A stretch of 64,000 bases of DNA from Pelobates cultripes (Eukaryota > Chordata > Amphibia > Anura > Pelobatidae): contig OW240915.1 of assembly GCA_933207985.1 (NCBI GenBank), positions 266,433,360 through 266,497,359 on the forward strand. Direction: 5' to 3'. The notes below the pieces were generated by a model. It saw only the letters and a program-made list of their open reading frames with translations. It did not search any database and was not told where the DNA came from. Made by a program: the position numbers and the translations under genes. The stretch's first letter is position 1. Every line of letters starts with the position of its first letter. Shown in pieces: positions 46,325-57,581 of this stretch.

Positions 46325-47588
46325 TTCTTTATATTGTTTGTTCAGCAGATTAACAATTTCTTGATAAAAGAAGGGTAAATGAAATTGTGCACTCAATCTT
46401 TTACAAGGATATAATGTAGTACAGGCTCTTCATATCATCCTTATGGTAAGGGGTACCCTCTTAAATTTAAAGAACAAATAAAAAATATGGTGGAGTATGT
46501 AGAGCTAATTAGCACGAGTAGGTTTGTATAAAAATGTAAAAAGAGAAAAAGAGAATTTGTGAAAAAATTTTAATATCTTTCCATCGTGTCTATACACCAG
46601 TAGGACAATTCAGGGGTGTCCAACGGCATAACCCCAATTTGTAATAAAACAAAGAAAAAGCACCTAATCACACCAGAGTAAAAATATGCCCCCTGTACAT
46701 ACTTATCAGTATAGTAATTATGGTAAGGTCTCTCTGATAGAAAATGCAAAAGCAGCAACTTGGAGATTAGGTATCGAAAATTAACAAATGATAACAAAGT
46801 CAAATAATTAAAGATACAAAGGACGTATAATATAATCAATCCAGTGAAAGCGAAGGACAGATCTGTATTGTTGACAGTAGTGAGCAAAAACAGGTTTTAA
46901 TTTCCTACCCAATTTGCTCACAATAACCAACCCTACAATGATCTCATAGCCATAGCCTTAGTAGCATACAGGGAGTAGATAATAAATAATAAGCTTATAT
47001 ATCGACTTACTTAAATCTCCATTATTGCATCAGTTATCAATATATTAAGAGTATATTATGTAGACCGAGGATAGTAAGAATAAGCCTCTCTTCCTGTGAA
47101 AACTCACTAGATAGGTAAAGAAGAATAAGTACTAATGAAAAAAGTTAAATTAAATCATATTTCGTATTCCAAGAGTATTTCTAAGTGTATCAAACCAAAA
47201 GTGAAGTGCCCATAAAAACAGAAAAGCCTGACGTGCGTTTCGGTGCTCAGCTACGTGCACCTTTGTCAGGGAAAAAAAAAGAATAAAAACGTACACTCAC
47301 ATATTATGGAGCATATATACTGGCTCCAGAGATATCGTGTGAAGTGGTATGATCCCCACTCTATGATATAGGTGATAATGATCTCTCCTCATGCATATAA
47401 TTTTGAAGAGAAGTAAAACCATGATAGTACACACCATAAAAATGGAGTGTAAGCCACAATAAAATAATGTTTATCTACCCTTATTCTATCTGCTGCACTA
47501 TCAGTTCTTTTTGTCTCTATTTTTTCTCATTATATACATCTTCATATGGACATTTCAGGGAATACACCTACGTTTCTGTTTTGTCTTT
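45598..47588. repeat. Nested inverted repeats, probably PLE-derived
   Basis: Outer arms: 45598-45705 is matched by the reverse complement of 47483-47588 (words ACAGAAATGTAGGTGT and CAGCAGATTAG). Inner arms: 45705-45890 is matched by the reverse complement of 45985-46130 (CTTGGTGTGCCTTCTTGCTT). An (AT)n tract lies at 46277-46322. A hammerhead-like motif at 47227-47271 supports a PLE origin. The inner left arm has about 55 bp not present in its partner. Confidence 0.7.
47227..47271 (-). ncRNA. Hammerhead-like motif, degenerate
   Basis: Minus strand: CTGACAA, A, GGTGC - loop - GCACC, GAA, then ACG CA CGT and C. Stem II is five perfect pairs and stem III three. The core box has A where the conserved G of CUGANGA should be, so catalysis is unlikely. 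An alternative fold pairs CCTGAC with GTCAGG. Confidence 0.45.
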
Positions 47589-47589
47589 T

Positions 47590-48357
47590 TTAATGCATGA
47601 GGTTGTGTCTTTGCACATGTTAGTCTGTTTTTGTGTGAATGGTTTTACATATTAGTGTTGTCTGGCATGTGTGTGTGTGTGTGTGTGTGTAATGCTATGT
47701 AGATTGATTTATGTGTGTGTTTACCTAATCATGCACAATACATGTGTTTCTAATTGTAAGTGAATGAGTATGCATGCTAATTATGTATTTGCATAGTTAT
47801 TCTTTAAGGTATGTATGTCTACAGCTAATACAGAAAGTGTCACTGGCTTATATTTTGTAAATGTATTTTTATTAGAGGCTCTAGTCAATGAAATCAAAGC
47901 AGAACAGAATGACTTCTAACGAGACATGCAGGTCTCAATAATAAGGCATGATAAAGGTTCGAGAGTACATCACATATGGAAACTCGCAGGTTTCCTGATA
48001 TAAAGCACTATATGAGACAATCAGGTCCCAAACTGATGGTAATATTTCACAAATAACAAAGATAACAAGCATATCATAATGCCTTATTTTTATAATGTTA
48101 ACATAATAGCAAAATAAAATCCTCACTTATCACTGCAGATTTTGGCAGCCAAACATTAGGTCCATGGTTTAATGCCAGTGGATTTTATATATACTGTATA
48201 GTGCAAGTGACTAATTTAAAGGATGCATTTGGCTTATTATGAATGTGTGTGTCTAGTTTGGTGTATGTGACTAGTAAGTGTGTATATATTTACGGATATA
48301 TGGATAGATGGACAGATGGATATATAGATAGATAGATAGATAGATAGACAGATAGAG

Positions 48358-48388
<31 letters not shown>

Positions 48389-51070
48389 CACACATAGTTA
48401 CATTAGGCTACTGATTTTAACATAAAGGGGGTGCATACCACTTTAAATTGGGCTTATACTACAGAGGAGGATCAAAAAGCAGAAAACATTAATATTTATT
48501 TATTTATTCATTATTTATTGTAATTTTCTTTTCCAGGTCATATGCCATGGCAGCAATACAAAGGGGTATATTCCGCCCACTGATCTCTTTATACAGGTAA
48601 TTAAGTCTAAAAAAAAAAAATGCAAGTTTTTCACCAGCAAAAGAGGTGGATGTGTAGTAATGCCATGATATATGACCAGGAAAAGAAAGGTATGGTAAGT
48701 ATGTATACATTTTTCTTTTTCTTGGCCATAGTCATGGCAGCACTTTAAATGATAATTCTAATTTTAGAAGCAAGAAGAGTAAACACATTGCAACAACAAA
48801 ATTAAATATTTCAGAAAATATTTAATAAAAGCTAAGGAGGGATAACCTGGAGAACTCATCAACCAACGTTATAATTTGTGAAAGCAGTTTTGTTCAACTT
48901 ACTAGTGTTAGATAAAAGTATTATTTTACTATAGGCCCAGTTGGTAACTGAACAAATCTGAAGGTTCTGCTACTGTGGCCTCTGATGATTGAAAAGCAGT
49001 GGTAAAATGTACCCAGATTCCGAAGGATTTTCTCCTGAGAGACAATCTGTCAATGAATATGGAGACAGCATTAGTGAAGTACATTTTGTGCTATTTGAGT
49101 GCTACTTTTGAATAATTTTTCTGAATTCTCTTCAGTAGAGGGAAATGAGAGGAACCTTAAGAAAGCATATTCCAGCTATAAATTCAATGATTAGAGAGAT
49201 TCTCCCTTATCTTCTACTATCTAAAAGAGACTTCACTTCTTTGCAATCTTGTGAAGAATGCACCTGGAACGAGACCTTTTTCTTGTATTCAATCCATGTC
49301 TGATTAGGAAACCCACTTTTGAATTATCTGGTAAAATTATGGCAACTATAAATTATCATGGCCAGTTGTAACTTAGACATCAAGTGTGAAAAAAATTATG
49401 GATATAACAATTATATTTATATCCTACTTGCCATATCTAGTTTTCTTATTTATTTATTTTTATTTACTTATTTTAACACTATTTGTATGAGGAGCAGGAA
49501 TGAGGATCTGTCCTTTCTCAGTAAGATAACTAGCCTTCCAACGCTTCCCTGTGTGGAAATACTGGATTGCTTTAGGTCAACAAGAGTGAGTACCTCAGCC
49601 AGGGAGGTGGAGCAGCCACACGGACAACAGAGCAGTGAGGGCTAAAAGGTAAGTAAATCTAAAAAACTTCCAAATGCTATGGGATTACTATAAACTGGTC
49701 CTTTTCCACAAATGACCTGAGACTACTAGATTCTGGCTGTCTACCAGCCGTCAATCATTGTTTGTTAAAGTGGAAAAATCACTTCCCGAGAAGGGACAGT
49801 TCCTCATTCCTTCACCTTAATAAAATCTATTTTTTTTCCAGGGTTGTATAAAGTAGTAGCTAAGTAAAAAATGTACTTACCTATGCAGCACTTCCTCATT
49901 AATGTTCAGGTATTAAACAGAGAAATTTTCTTTGCGCGTATGGGCCCTTGGCATTTTCTGGAGCAGTCCTTTAGGCTGAAATGTGCTATGCTTATGGCCT
50001 TGCAAGGGCTAACCTATATACATGCTTCACTTAAAAATTACATAAAAATAAACCATAAAGAACACGTAAGGACAACTGTTAGCTGACATTTAGCTGGCAT
50101 CTAAAATTGAGGATGTTCCTCATTTGTACAAGAGGTGGAGTAGAGCTCACCACAGGATTAGAGGTCAGTTAATAATTTTTTTAGGAAAGGGGGAGGGCCA
50201 GCAAACTAAACATCCCTCATATATTTAAAATACATGTGTTATTTATTAAGTAACTGCATTGATTGTCATATGCAAAAATTAGTGGAAGATTTGTTAATGT
50301 AAGTTCCATTACTCTACTTTCATATCAGTCAATGGAAAAATGTTTCAGATTTCTACTAAGTGTAAAACAGTGGCTTTCACCTATGTTTGCAATCTGTTAA
50401 GAGGCAGCAGGTTTACAGATTTCCTATAGAGGAACTCTCATGATCTAATGTGGAAATAAATTGTGTTATAGTTTTAGAAATAATTGTATAATTGACAGTT
50501 TAATGTTAAAAACATAGCAGCAATGATATATAGCTTGGAGGAAAATTCTAACATTTATTAAAAAAAGTCAATTTTCAATTCCAGCTCAAGTTTATTTATT
50601 TTATGAACAACTTAGCTATGGTTGCTATATAACTATGACATTAATCGTGCCAATTAGTGTATTTTGAAACTATGGATTGGTTTATTAAGATGAGAAAATG
50701 AGTGTGAAAAGGTGTAATTACAAAGAATATTATCTACTACTAACTGGGGCTCAAACTAAAAAGGGATGGGTTATCAAAGGAAAATGTCTCCCATTTTGGT
50801 TGCAAAGAGCTAAAGGTTCAGATACATTCTATTAGTTTCCATGATAATAACTACTTATTTATCACTTTGTTCCAGAATAGCCTTTGTTTACCAAAATATC
50901 CTCCAATGCCTTTTCATTGAGTTAGTGACATTAGCATACTTCCCAAGTCCCTACTTGTGGTCTAAATCCCTCTTTCTATCGTAATGTCCCTCTTTTCTAG
51001 GAGCTCCATATTTGTGGTGTATCAAAGTATATAACAGTGCTCCACAACAATAATACTCACAGAAATATGT
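47590..51070. other. AT-rich spacer with GT and GATA microsatellites
   Basis: (GT)n at 47669-47692 and a GATA tetranucleotide tract with GACA interruptions at about 48318-48390. 49750-49920 is related to 20385-20560 (GAGAAGGGACAGTTCCT versus GAGAAGTGACAGTTCCTTGA), an unclassified dispersed repeat. No gene is supported. Confidence 0.45.
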
Positions 51071-51075
51071 CTTTA

Positions 51076-51672
51076 AAGGGTTACCATAACCCTACTGAGA
51101 GAGGGATCCTTCTGGTGTAATATGCCCTACTGAGCAAAGTGGCCAAGGTACCCCACTCAATGTGGAGTAAAACCTGAAATAAAAAGGTTTTACTTAACTA
51201 GTCCCGGGCGAAGCCCCTGGCACTGCACTTCTGTGCCTCCCCTCCGACATCACTGGGGCAACACATGGTCCAATCACAGGCATCTCATAGAGAAGTCTGT
51301 GATTGGACCAATTGCTGGCTTGGAACCCATGCATGCACGTAGAAGGAGGGAGTTTTTTTTTTAACCAAACACCAATATTCACAGAAAGAGGCAGGAGGGA
51401 GCACAGTGTGAAAGGGTGGGTGGGAGGCAGAGCGCCTAGAAGGAGAAGATTTTAACTTCTGTTGTCAGCATGCAATATGCATTGACAGCAGATGCAGTTT
51501 ATGCATAGAATTGACATTATGCAGCCCGGAACAGTGATACAAGTTGCCCCGGCACATAATTGCCAATAACTCAGTATGTGCAGTGTTTCAAGCGAAAACA
51601 CTGCACATGCTAACTCCTACCACCGTGACCACTTAAAATCTCTGAAGTGGTCATGGTTTTTGGAGTAAGCCT
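51076..51672. mobile_element. TTAA-type MITE, diverged
   Basis: The left end AGGGTTACCATAACC after TTAA and the right end GGTTTTTGGAGTAAGCCTTT give partly matching inverted ends. The right TTAA is not intact. Interior palindromes include ACAGTGTTTTCGCTTG near 51580-51610. Confidence 0.45.
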
Positions 51673-51991
51673 TTACATTACAATAAATGTGTTTAGAAAT
51701 CAGTGTAAATACATTAAACTGCTCTTGTTCTAAGTTATATTTTCATTCCATATCTTGTTATTGGTTAATGAGCTATAATTTCTCAAAATAGACCCACTCT
51801 GGCCGGTTGTATCATACTTTTGAACAGTTTTTTTTTTTGTTTGTTTTTTAACTGCTTTAGGGCTAAACGAGTTTCTTTAAGGATTTCTATACAAAAACAG
51901 TTGTAATGTATGATATTGGAACATAACAAACCTTTGTTTAGCGACATAACAATCTTACAGTGAGTAATGTGTCATTTTCTCTCCCCCTAGG

Positions 51992-52171
51992 TCGACATAA
52001 ATAAAATGGATAACAAAACAATACCCGGCACTGGTATCCGTGAACAAATGAAGAAACCGTCTCATGGAAAAGTTATCACAAATTATTTTGTCGATGAGAA
52101 CAACATTGTTCTGCAACATTTTTCTGCAGTAGACTGGATTTTAAAAAGACAACTCCCTAACGTCGTTGCTA
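51992..52171 (+). other. Candidate exon-like segment, unknown
   Basis: A pyrimidine-rich acceptor (TTTTCTCTCCCCCTAG) at 51991 is followed by an open stretch containing ATG 52006 (MDNKTIPGTGIREQ...). A weak donor-like CTAG then GTGGAA lies at 52171. The 65-codon frame has mixed composition unlike the repeats around it, but I recognise no family and no partner exon. If spliced to the NKAIN exon it would end after three codons. It may be chance. Confidence 0.25.
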
Positions 52172-52756
52172 GGTGGAATCTGTTTTTTTTAGTATTATGT
52201 TAGTTGACTGGACACTGAAATTGTACATTTTCTTTTTTTAATTGTTCTTTTTATAACGTGTAGCATGAATCAGTTGGATCTGTGGATATATTGTTCTCAG
52301 TATAGAAGGTGAGATTTTTTTTTTCCCACAAACTTACAGGTAAAATGTGAAAAATGGGAGTGTATAAAATCACTTTATTGCTGTTGATATTGATGTGAAG
52401 GAAGGTGTTTGCTTCCAGAATGTAAAAAAAAAAACACAATTTAAAAAAAATATTAAAAAAAAATATTGAAATGTAAAAAAAAATGACTTTGCCTAAAATA
52501 CACAAATTATAAATACAAATAATTGTATGCCAAATAAACTGGTGCTGTCCTTAATTATAACATATTACATCATTTGTCATCCATGGTTTAAAAATATTCA
52601 CCCACTCAAAGAGTTCTTATTTTATCAAATAAAATGTTGACATTTCCTGACAGTCTTAAGGAATATTAACCTTTTGTTGCTGTAAAAGTTGTGATCATAT
52701 TGGCTAAAAGAAAAATCCAAAGCCCAAAAGCACCCTTGCTTGCTGAAATTCCTTAA

Positions 52757-53227
52757 AGGGACAACGTAGGCACTGTATCTGCTTCATCTCATTAAAGTGG
52801 TTATAGTGTATGGAGTCCCCTGGTGCCATCATTTCTTTCAGCATTAAACAGTTTTTAATGTTGTAATGTTTTAATGTTAAACAAGAGACCACGGCAGTCC
52901 ATCCCCTCTGTGCTGCTTTGGCTAATAAGGAAGTATTACCCTGAGCAGCAATGGGCAGCTTTGATTGGCTGAGAGTGTCAGCTGACTGCTTTTAACCTGT
53001 CAGAGCTCCAACTGACGGTATGAATGGGTATGACAACAAGGAAGTGTGTAATCTCTGCCTTAGCTACACATACAGAAGGGGCCGGACTGTGGGTGGCCAG
53101 GGACTCTTATTTTGTGGCATACTGCACAAACATGGTGCAACACTGAATGGAGGGACAGTGCCAAGGCACTCCAGGCACTATAACCAATTCAAAGAGACAA
53201 AGTGGTTATAGTGACTACAGTGTCCCT
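52757..53227. mobile_element. TTAA-flanked MITE (Kolobok/piggyBac-type target)
   Basis: TTAA at 52753-52756 and 53228-53231. Termini AGGGACAACGTAGGCACTGT and (inverted) AGGGACACTGTAGTCACTAT. No ORF of the transposase type. Confidence 0.8.
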
Positions 53228-53231
53228 TTAA

Positions 53232-54370
53232 GGGTTAACAGTGTCCCCATATCTGATGTAACCCAGTGCAGTCATTCTATCTGATAACACTGCAGCAGGG
53301 TTGTCATGGATACTGACTTTTACCTCCTGCACCACTTTCTCCTGTGAGCCAATCAGGATCTCCTTTGGATAAATGTCAGTCTTAGTAGCCTATGAATAGA
53401 CAACCAGGATATATTATATATATCCACATATACACGTGAAACATATAAAAAGAAAGAAAGCAATGTGAACAGGATGATAAAGCATATAAGATATACAAAA
53501 TACAACCTGATAAATAATAAAATATCTAAAGGAAAGAAAAAAAACACAAAATAGGGGGGGAAGGGAGGCAGAGCATTCACAAGATGAAAATTAATAATAA
53601 ACACATATATAAAGGGGTATCACCCAATATGATGACTGGTTCCAATGACACTGATGTAGAAGAGATCATCGATAGTGCAATAGAATTGATACAAAATTAA
53701 TATAATGAATAGATACACTTATAAACACATGAGAAGGATCTGCATGTCTCCATAACAAGTTGACCTCAGGACTGAAGAGAAGTAGCAGCAAATGAACAAT
53801 GAAATAAAATCAATAAAACTCCCAAAATGTTCAACAACCAACGCGTTTCGTTCCTCTTGGAGGACTTCTTCAGGGAATGTCAGACTCCAGTGAAACTTTC
53901 CCTTAAATATCAACTGAAAATTTAAGGATCCTATGGCTATGGATATGCCTCTCAGCCTATCAGAGGAGAAGGATGTAGCTGACAAGCTTTTGGAAACAGG
54001 AGGGAGAGGCAGAGCTAAGCAGGGGATTGAAGAAACAGGAGACACATTGCTCTCTCTGTAAGCAGACCAGGAGTAAACCTGCTGCCTTTAGTGTATGCCC
54101 TGCTAGAATTCAAGCAATACACTGAGATTGAAGTGCTAGTGTGCAGAGAATATAGCGCGGTGCTGTGTGTATGGAATATAGCGCGATGCTGTGTTCACAG
54201 AATATAGCACGGTGCTGTGTGCACAGAATATAGCACGGTGCTGTTTGCAGAGAATATAGTGAGGTGCTATGTGCAGAGAATATAGTACGGTGCTGTGTGC
54301 AGAGAATATAGCATGGTGCTGTGTGGAGAAAATATAGCGTGTGCTGCGTGCAGAGAATATAGCTACCTGC
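53232..54370. other. Repeat-like region around the hammerhead-like motif
   Basis: Apart from the motif at 53838-53876, 54130-54360 holds about seven imperfect 30-bp units with AGAATATAGCACGGTGCTGT. No gene. Confidence 0.55.
53838..53876 (-). ncRNA. Hammerhead-like motif
   Basis: Minus strand: CC, CTGAAGA, A, GTCCTC - CAA - GAGGAAC (six pairs, one bulged A), GAA, palindromic ACGCGT, T, GG. The full CUGANGA box and GAAAC are present. Stem I is only two pairs. The surrounding 53380-54130 carries no readable ORF, so it is probably a non-autonomous PLE remnant. Confidence 0.55.
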
Positions 54371-55525
54371 ATCACGACCAGGGCCGGATTAACATAGTGG
54401 CTGATGAAGCTGCAGCTACAGGCCCATGGAATAGGCCCATTGATTTAAAAAAAAAAAAAAAATAATAATTTTTTTATTTTATGTTTTACACACACTACTC
54501 GTAGGGTTGCCAGGTATTTCTCATGTATTTCTTAGGGTTGCCAGGTATTTCTCAGAAGTATTTCTCAGGTATTTGAGGCTGCCTAGCCGGTGCCGTATTG
54601 CAGTAATACTGGCAATACAAATGTCTGTCTCAGTATAAACAGAGATTATTCTGCAATACCAGCGCTGGCAAGTAGGGGTCGCTGTTTGTGTGGAGAGAGG
54701 AAGGGATAAGAAGTTACAGCATTTCCCTCCCTGCCTCTCTCTACTCACTGATCCGCGGGGGAGCAGCTCTGCACATAGAGTCCAGACAGCAGCTCCGAGC
54801 CTGCGAGACATGGGGACGGTGAGAGACTTGGGGACGCTGAGACATTGGGACACTGGGAAACATAGGGACACTGGGGTACATGGGGACCCTGAGACACTAG
54901 GGACACAGTGGCTCCATTTCTCCCAGTGGCCCCTAGTCTCTCAGTGTCCCCCATGTCCCTAGTGTCTCAGTGTCCCCATGTCTCTCAGTGTCCCCATGTC
55001 TCCCAGTGTCCCTGGTGTCTCTCAGTGTCCCTAGTCTCCCAGAGTCCCCATGTCTCTCCCAGTGTCCCCATGTCTCACAGTTACCCAATGTCTCTAAGTG
55101 TCCCCTAGTGTCCTAGTGACATCGGGACACAGGGAGACATGGGGATACAGACTCTAAGGGACACTGGGAGACATGGGGATACAAACACTAGGGGACACTG
55201 GGCGACATGGGTACACTGAGACACTAGGGGACACTGAGAGACATGGGGACACTGGGGGACACAGGGAGACATGGGGACACTGGGTGACTTTGAGACCTGG
55301 GAGACATGGGGCACTCCCAGTGTCCCCATGTCTCCCAGCCAGTGTCCCTAGTATCTCAGTATCCCCATGTCTCCTAATGTCCCTGGTGTCTCTCAATGTT
55401 CGTAGTGTGCCAGTGTCCCTAGTATCTCAGTGTTTCCTAGTCTCCCAAAGTCCCCTAGTCTCCCAGTGTCTCAGTGTCCCAATGTCTCCCAGTGTCCCCA
55501 TGTCTCCTAGTGTCTTAGTTTACCC

Positions 55526-55632
55526 TAGTATAAAAGAAAAAAATCTCAGGCACTCACTGTGATAGATTTAAGCAGGTTTATTCGACACCGCAAGGTTTCG
55601 ACCTGTAACCAGGTCTTTATCAAGTCTCCAGT
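55526..55632 (-). repeat. PLE-like fragment with degenerate hammerhead, copy 1
   Basis: Minus strand: TTGATAA, A, GACCTG - GTTA - CAGGTC (six perfect pairs), GAAACC TTGC GGTGTC. Two core positions of CUGANGA are changed (C to T, G to A). The fragment begins TAAAAGAAAAAAATCTCAGG on the plus strand and is tandemly repeated at 55768-55880. Confidence 0.6.
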
Positions 55633-55767
55633 GTCCCCTATGTATCACAGTGTCCCCTATGTATCAGAGAGTCTCAGTGCCCCATGTCTCCCAGTGTCCC
55701 TGGTGTCTCTCAGTATCTGTAGTGTCTCAGTGTTCTTAGTGTCTCAGTGTCCCCTAGTGTCTCAGTG

Positions 55768-55880
55768 TTCCCTAGTATAAAAGAAAAAAAAATCTCAGAC
55801 ACTCACAGTGATATATTTAAGCAGGTTTATTGGACACCGCAACGTTTTAAACTCTACCCAGGTCTTTATCAAGACCAGTG
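55768..55880 (-). repeat. PLE-like fragment with degenerate hammerhead, copy 2
   Basis: Same fragment as 55526-55632, further decayed: GAAAC has become AAAAC and stem II is weakened. The two copies are separated by array units, so the array expanded or duplicated after the fragment was inserted. Confidence 0.55.
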
Positions 55881-56444
55881 TCCCCTCGTGTCTCAAAGTC
55901 ACCCAGTGTCCTCATGTCTCCCAGTGTACCCAAGTGTCTTAGTGTCCCCAGGTCTCCCAGTGTTCCCCAGTATCTCAGTGTCCCCATGTCTCCCAGTGTC
56001 CCAATGTCTCTCAATGTCTGCTAGTGTACTAGTGACATATGGACACTGGGAGACATGGGGACACAGACACTAAGGGACTGGGAGACATGGAGACACAGAC
56101 ATGCCCCCTTTTTGTGTATGTTCGCCCCTTTCGGCAGTTCTGGTTATGTGATTTGTGTCAGTGGCCCACCCTTTTACCCCATCCATAGACTTCCTGCTTT
56201 ACTGGACACTGCTGTTAGGGAGTATGGATTTACTTGAAAGATGAAAGCGAGCGATTAGTATAGTGTATGTGTTTTCTCATAGCTGCATCCTATGAGTTTC
56301 CCTCCAGCACCATCTCCATCAGATACATGACGCTCAGGAGGTATGGCTGTTTTAGTGTTTTTGGTCAATAAGATTTTGTAATTAGGCCCATCATAACTGT
56401 CAGCACCAGGCCCACTGGGCTCTTAATCTGGCCCTGATCACGAC

Positions 56445-57575
56445 CCCAACAGTGCAATAACACAGGGACACTTGGGTGGGAAGAATACCTATAGTTGGGT
56501 GGGGAGCTACTGTTAGAAGTTAGTCAGTTTTGAATGTTTTACAAGTTTCATTACTGTGCACCCACTGCTAGAACTGAACTGCATAAGTGCAACGGCTGGA
56601 TCCTTATTTTATCTACATCATGTTGTGTGTGCAGTATTTTCTTGTGTGGAAGGGCCCATTTCTCAGTGGGTTAGATTTCCCCTAATCAGCACAGTACAAA
56701 TCACTGAGTGGAGGCACTATAAAAAGAAAGAAGATGTCCCAATCGCCCAGTACCTGCGGAGGCTCAGGTTTCCTGAGCAGATGAGTGGAAGATTTATTTT
56801 CTCCTTCAATGACATTTTATAATATGAGTCCAATTTAGGGATTGAGTCCTGCAGGAATGCATGGGAATGGTGTTAGCCCCTTAATGTACTAGTGACCATA
56901 ATCCGGGGGGAGATGGGAGGTCTTGAGGGCCCTGAAAAACTGCACCCATGCTAGCTCTGGCACTACCAGTGTCAGAGCATTACCATGGTAACCTGCAGCA
57001 ATGCTCTGATAATACGTAAGTGCAAGTCCAAGACAGATAAAGATGCAGGCATCCCGGCTCCCCTCTCTGAACCCGGTGGATAGACAGTACGCTGTACCAC
57101 CAGGGATATGATTGCCCAATCTCCATGCAAGGTAAGAACAGGGAGAGGAAATAATTATTAAACAAAAAATATTAATTCCCAGCTATAATTTATTTACTGA
57201 AGACACCAAAAAGTACTAAAACCTCTTCAGTGCTGTACTTGGGCAAAGCTCAGAATATGCTTATCAGCAAAGTGGTTAAAAAAATATCTCACATTAAAAC
57301 ATAACTTACTTTTTCCACTTATTTCACTTTCAGCTTATTTTACAAACAAAATAACCAGCTTTCAACACAAATTGTATAATAGAAATTTAGATGGACATGT
57401 ATTTCTGATACATTATGCTGATGCGTGATTTAATCATATTTTACACTCTAAGAATAGTTTATAAATAACACCTCATAATTTAGAAACCAGTTGTCACAGT
57501 TTATTTCCCAACTGGAATCCATTTTATCTGTAAATAGAAACAGGAACGCAATTATAGAGTAGTATTGCCTTCACA
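56445..57575. other. Spacer, no gene seen
   Basis: 56885-57130 is a GC-richer stretch resembling dispersed repeat DNA. No supported gene. Confidence 0.4.
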
Positions 57576-57581
57576 TATTAA

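Larger units (their letters stand above)
54800..56090. repeat. Minisatellite AGTGTCCCCATGTCTCCC, about 18-20 bp unit, both orientations
   Basis: The array flips: ACATGGGGACACTGAGA at 54806-54905, the complement at 54910-55118, back at 55120-55310, complement at 55312-56030, and back again at 56031-56100. Long Ser/Val/Pro-rich frames are artefacts of the array. Confidence 0.92.
54379..56436. mobile_element. hAT-like non-autonomous element D
   Basis: Termini CAGGGCCGGATTAA and (inverted) CAGGGCCAGATTAA; perfect 8-bp duplication ATCACGAC (54371-54378, 56437-56444). Most of the interior is the GTGTCCCCATGTCTC minisatellite, in which two copies of a hammerhead-bearing fragment are embedded. A right-end fragment of the same family lies at 36156-36477. 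No transposase. Confidence 0.92.

Noticed and set aside
52704..53211. Small ORFs inside the TTAA MITE
   Set aside because: The element is non-coding; frames are short, on both strands and without domains.
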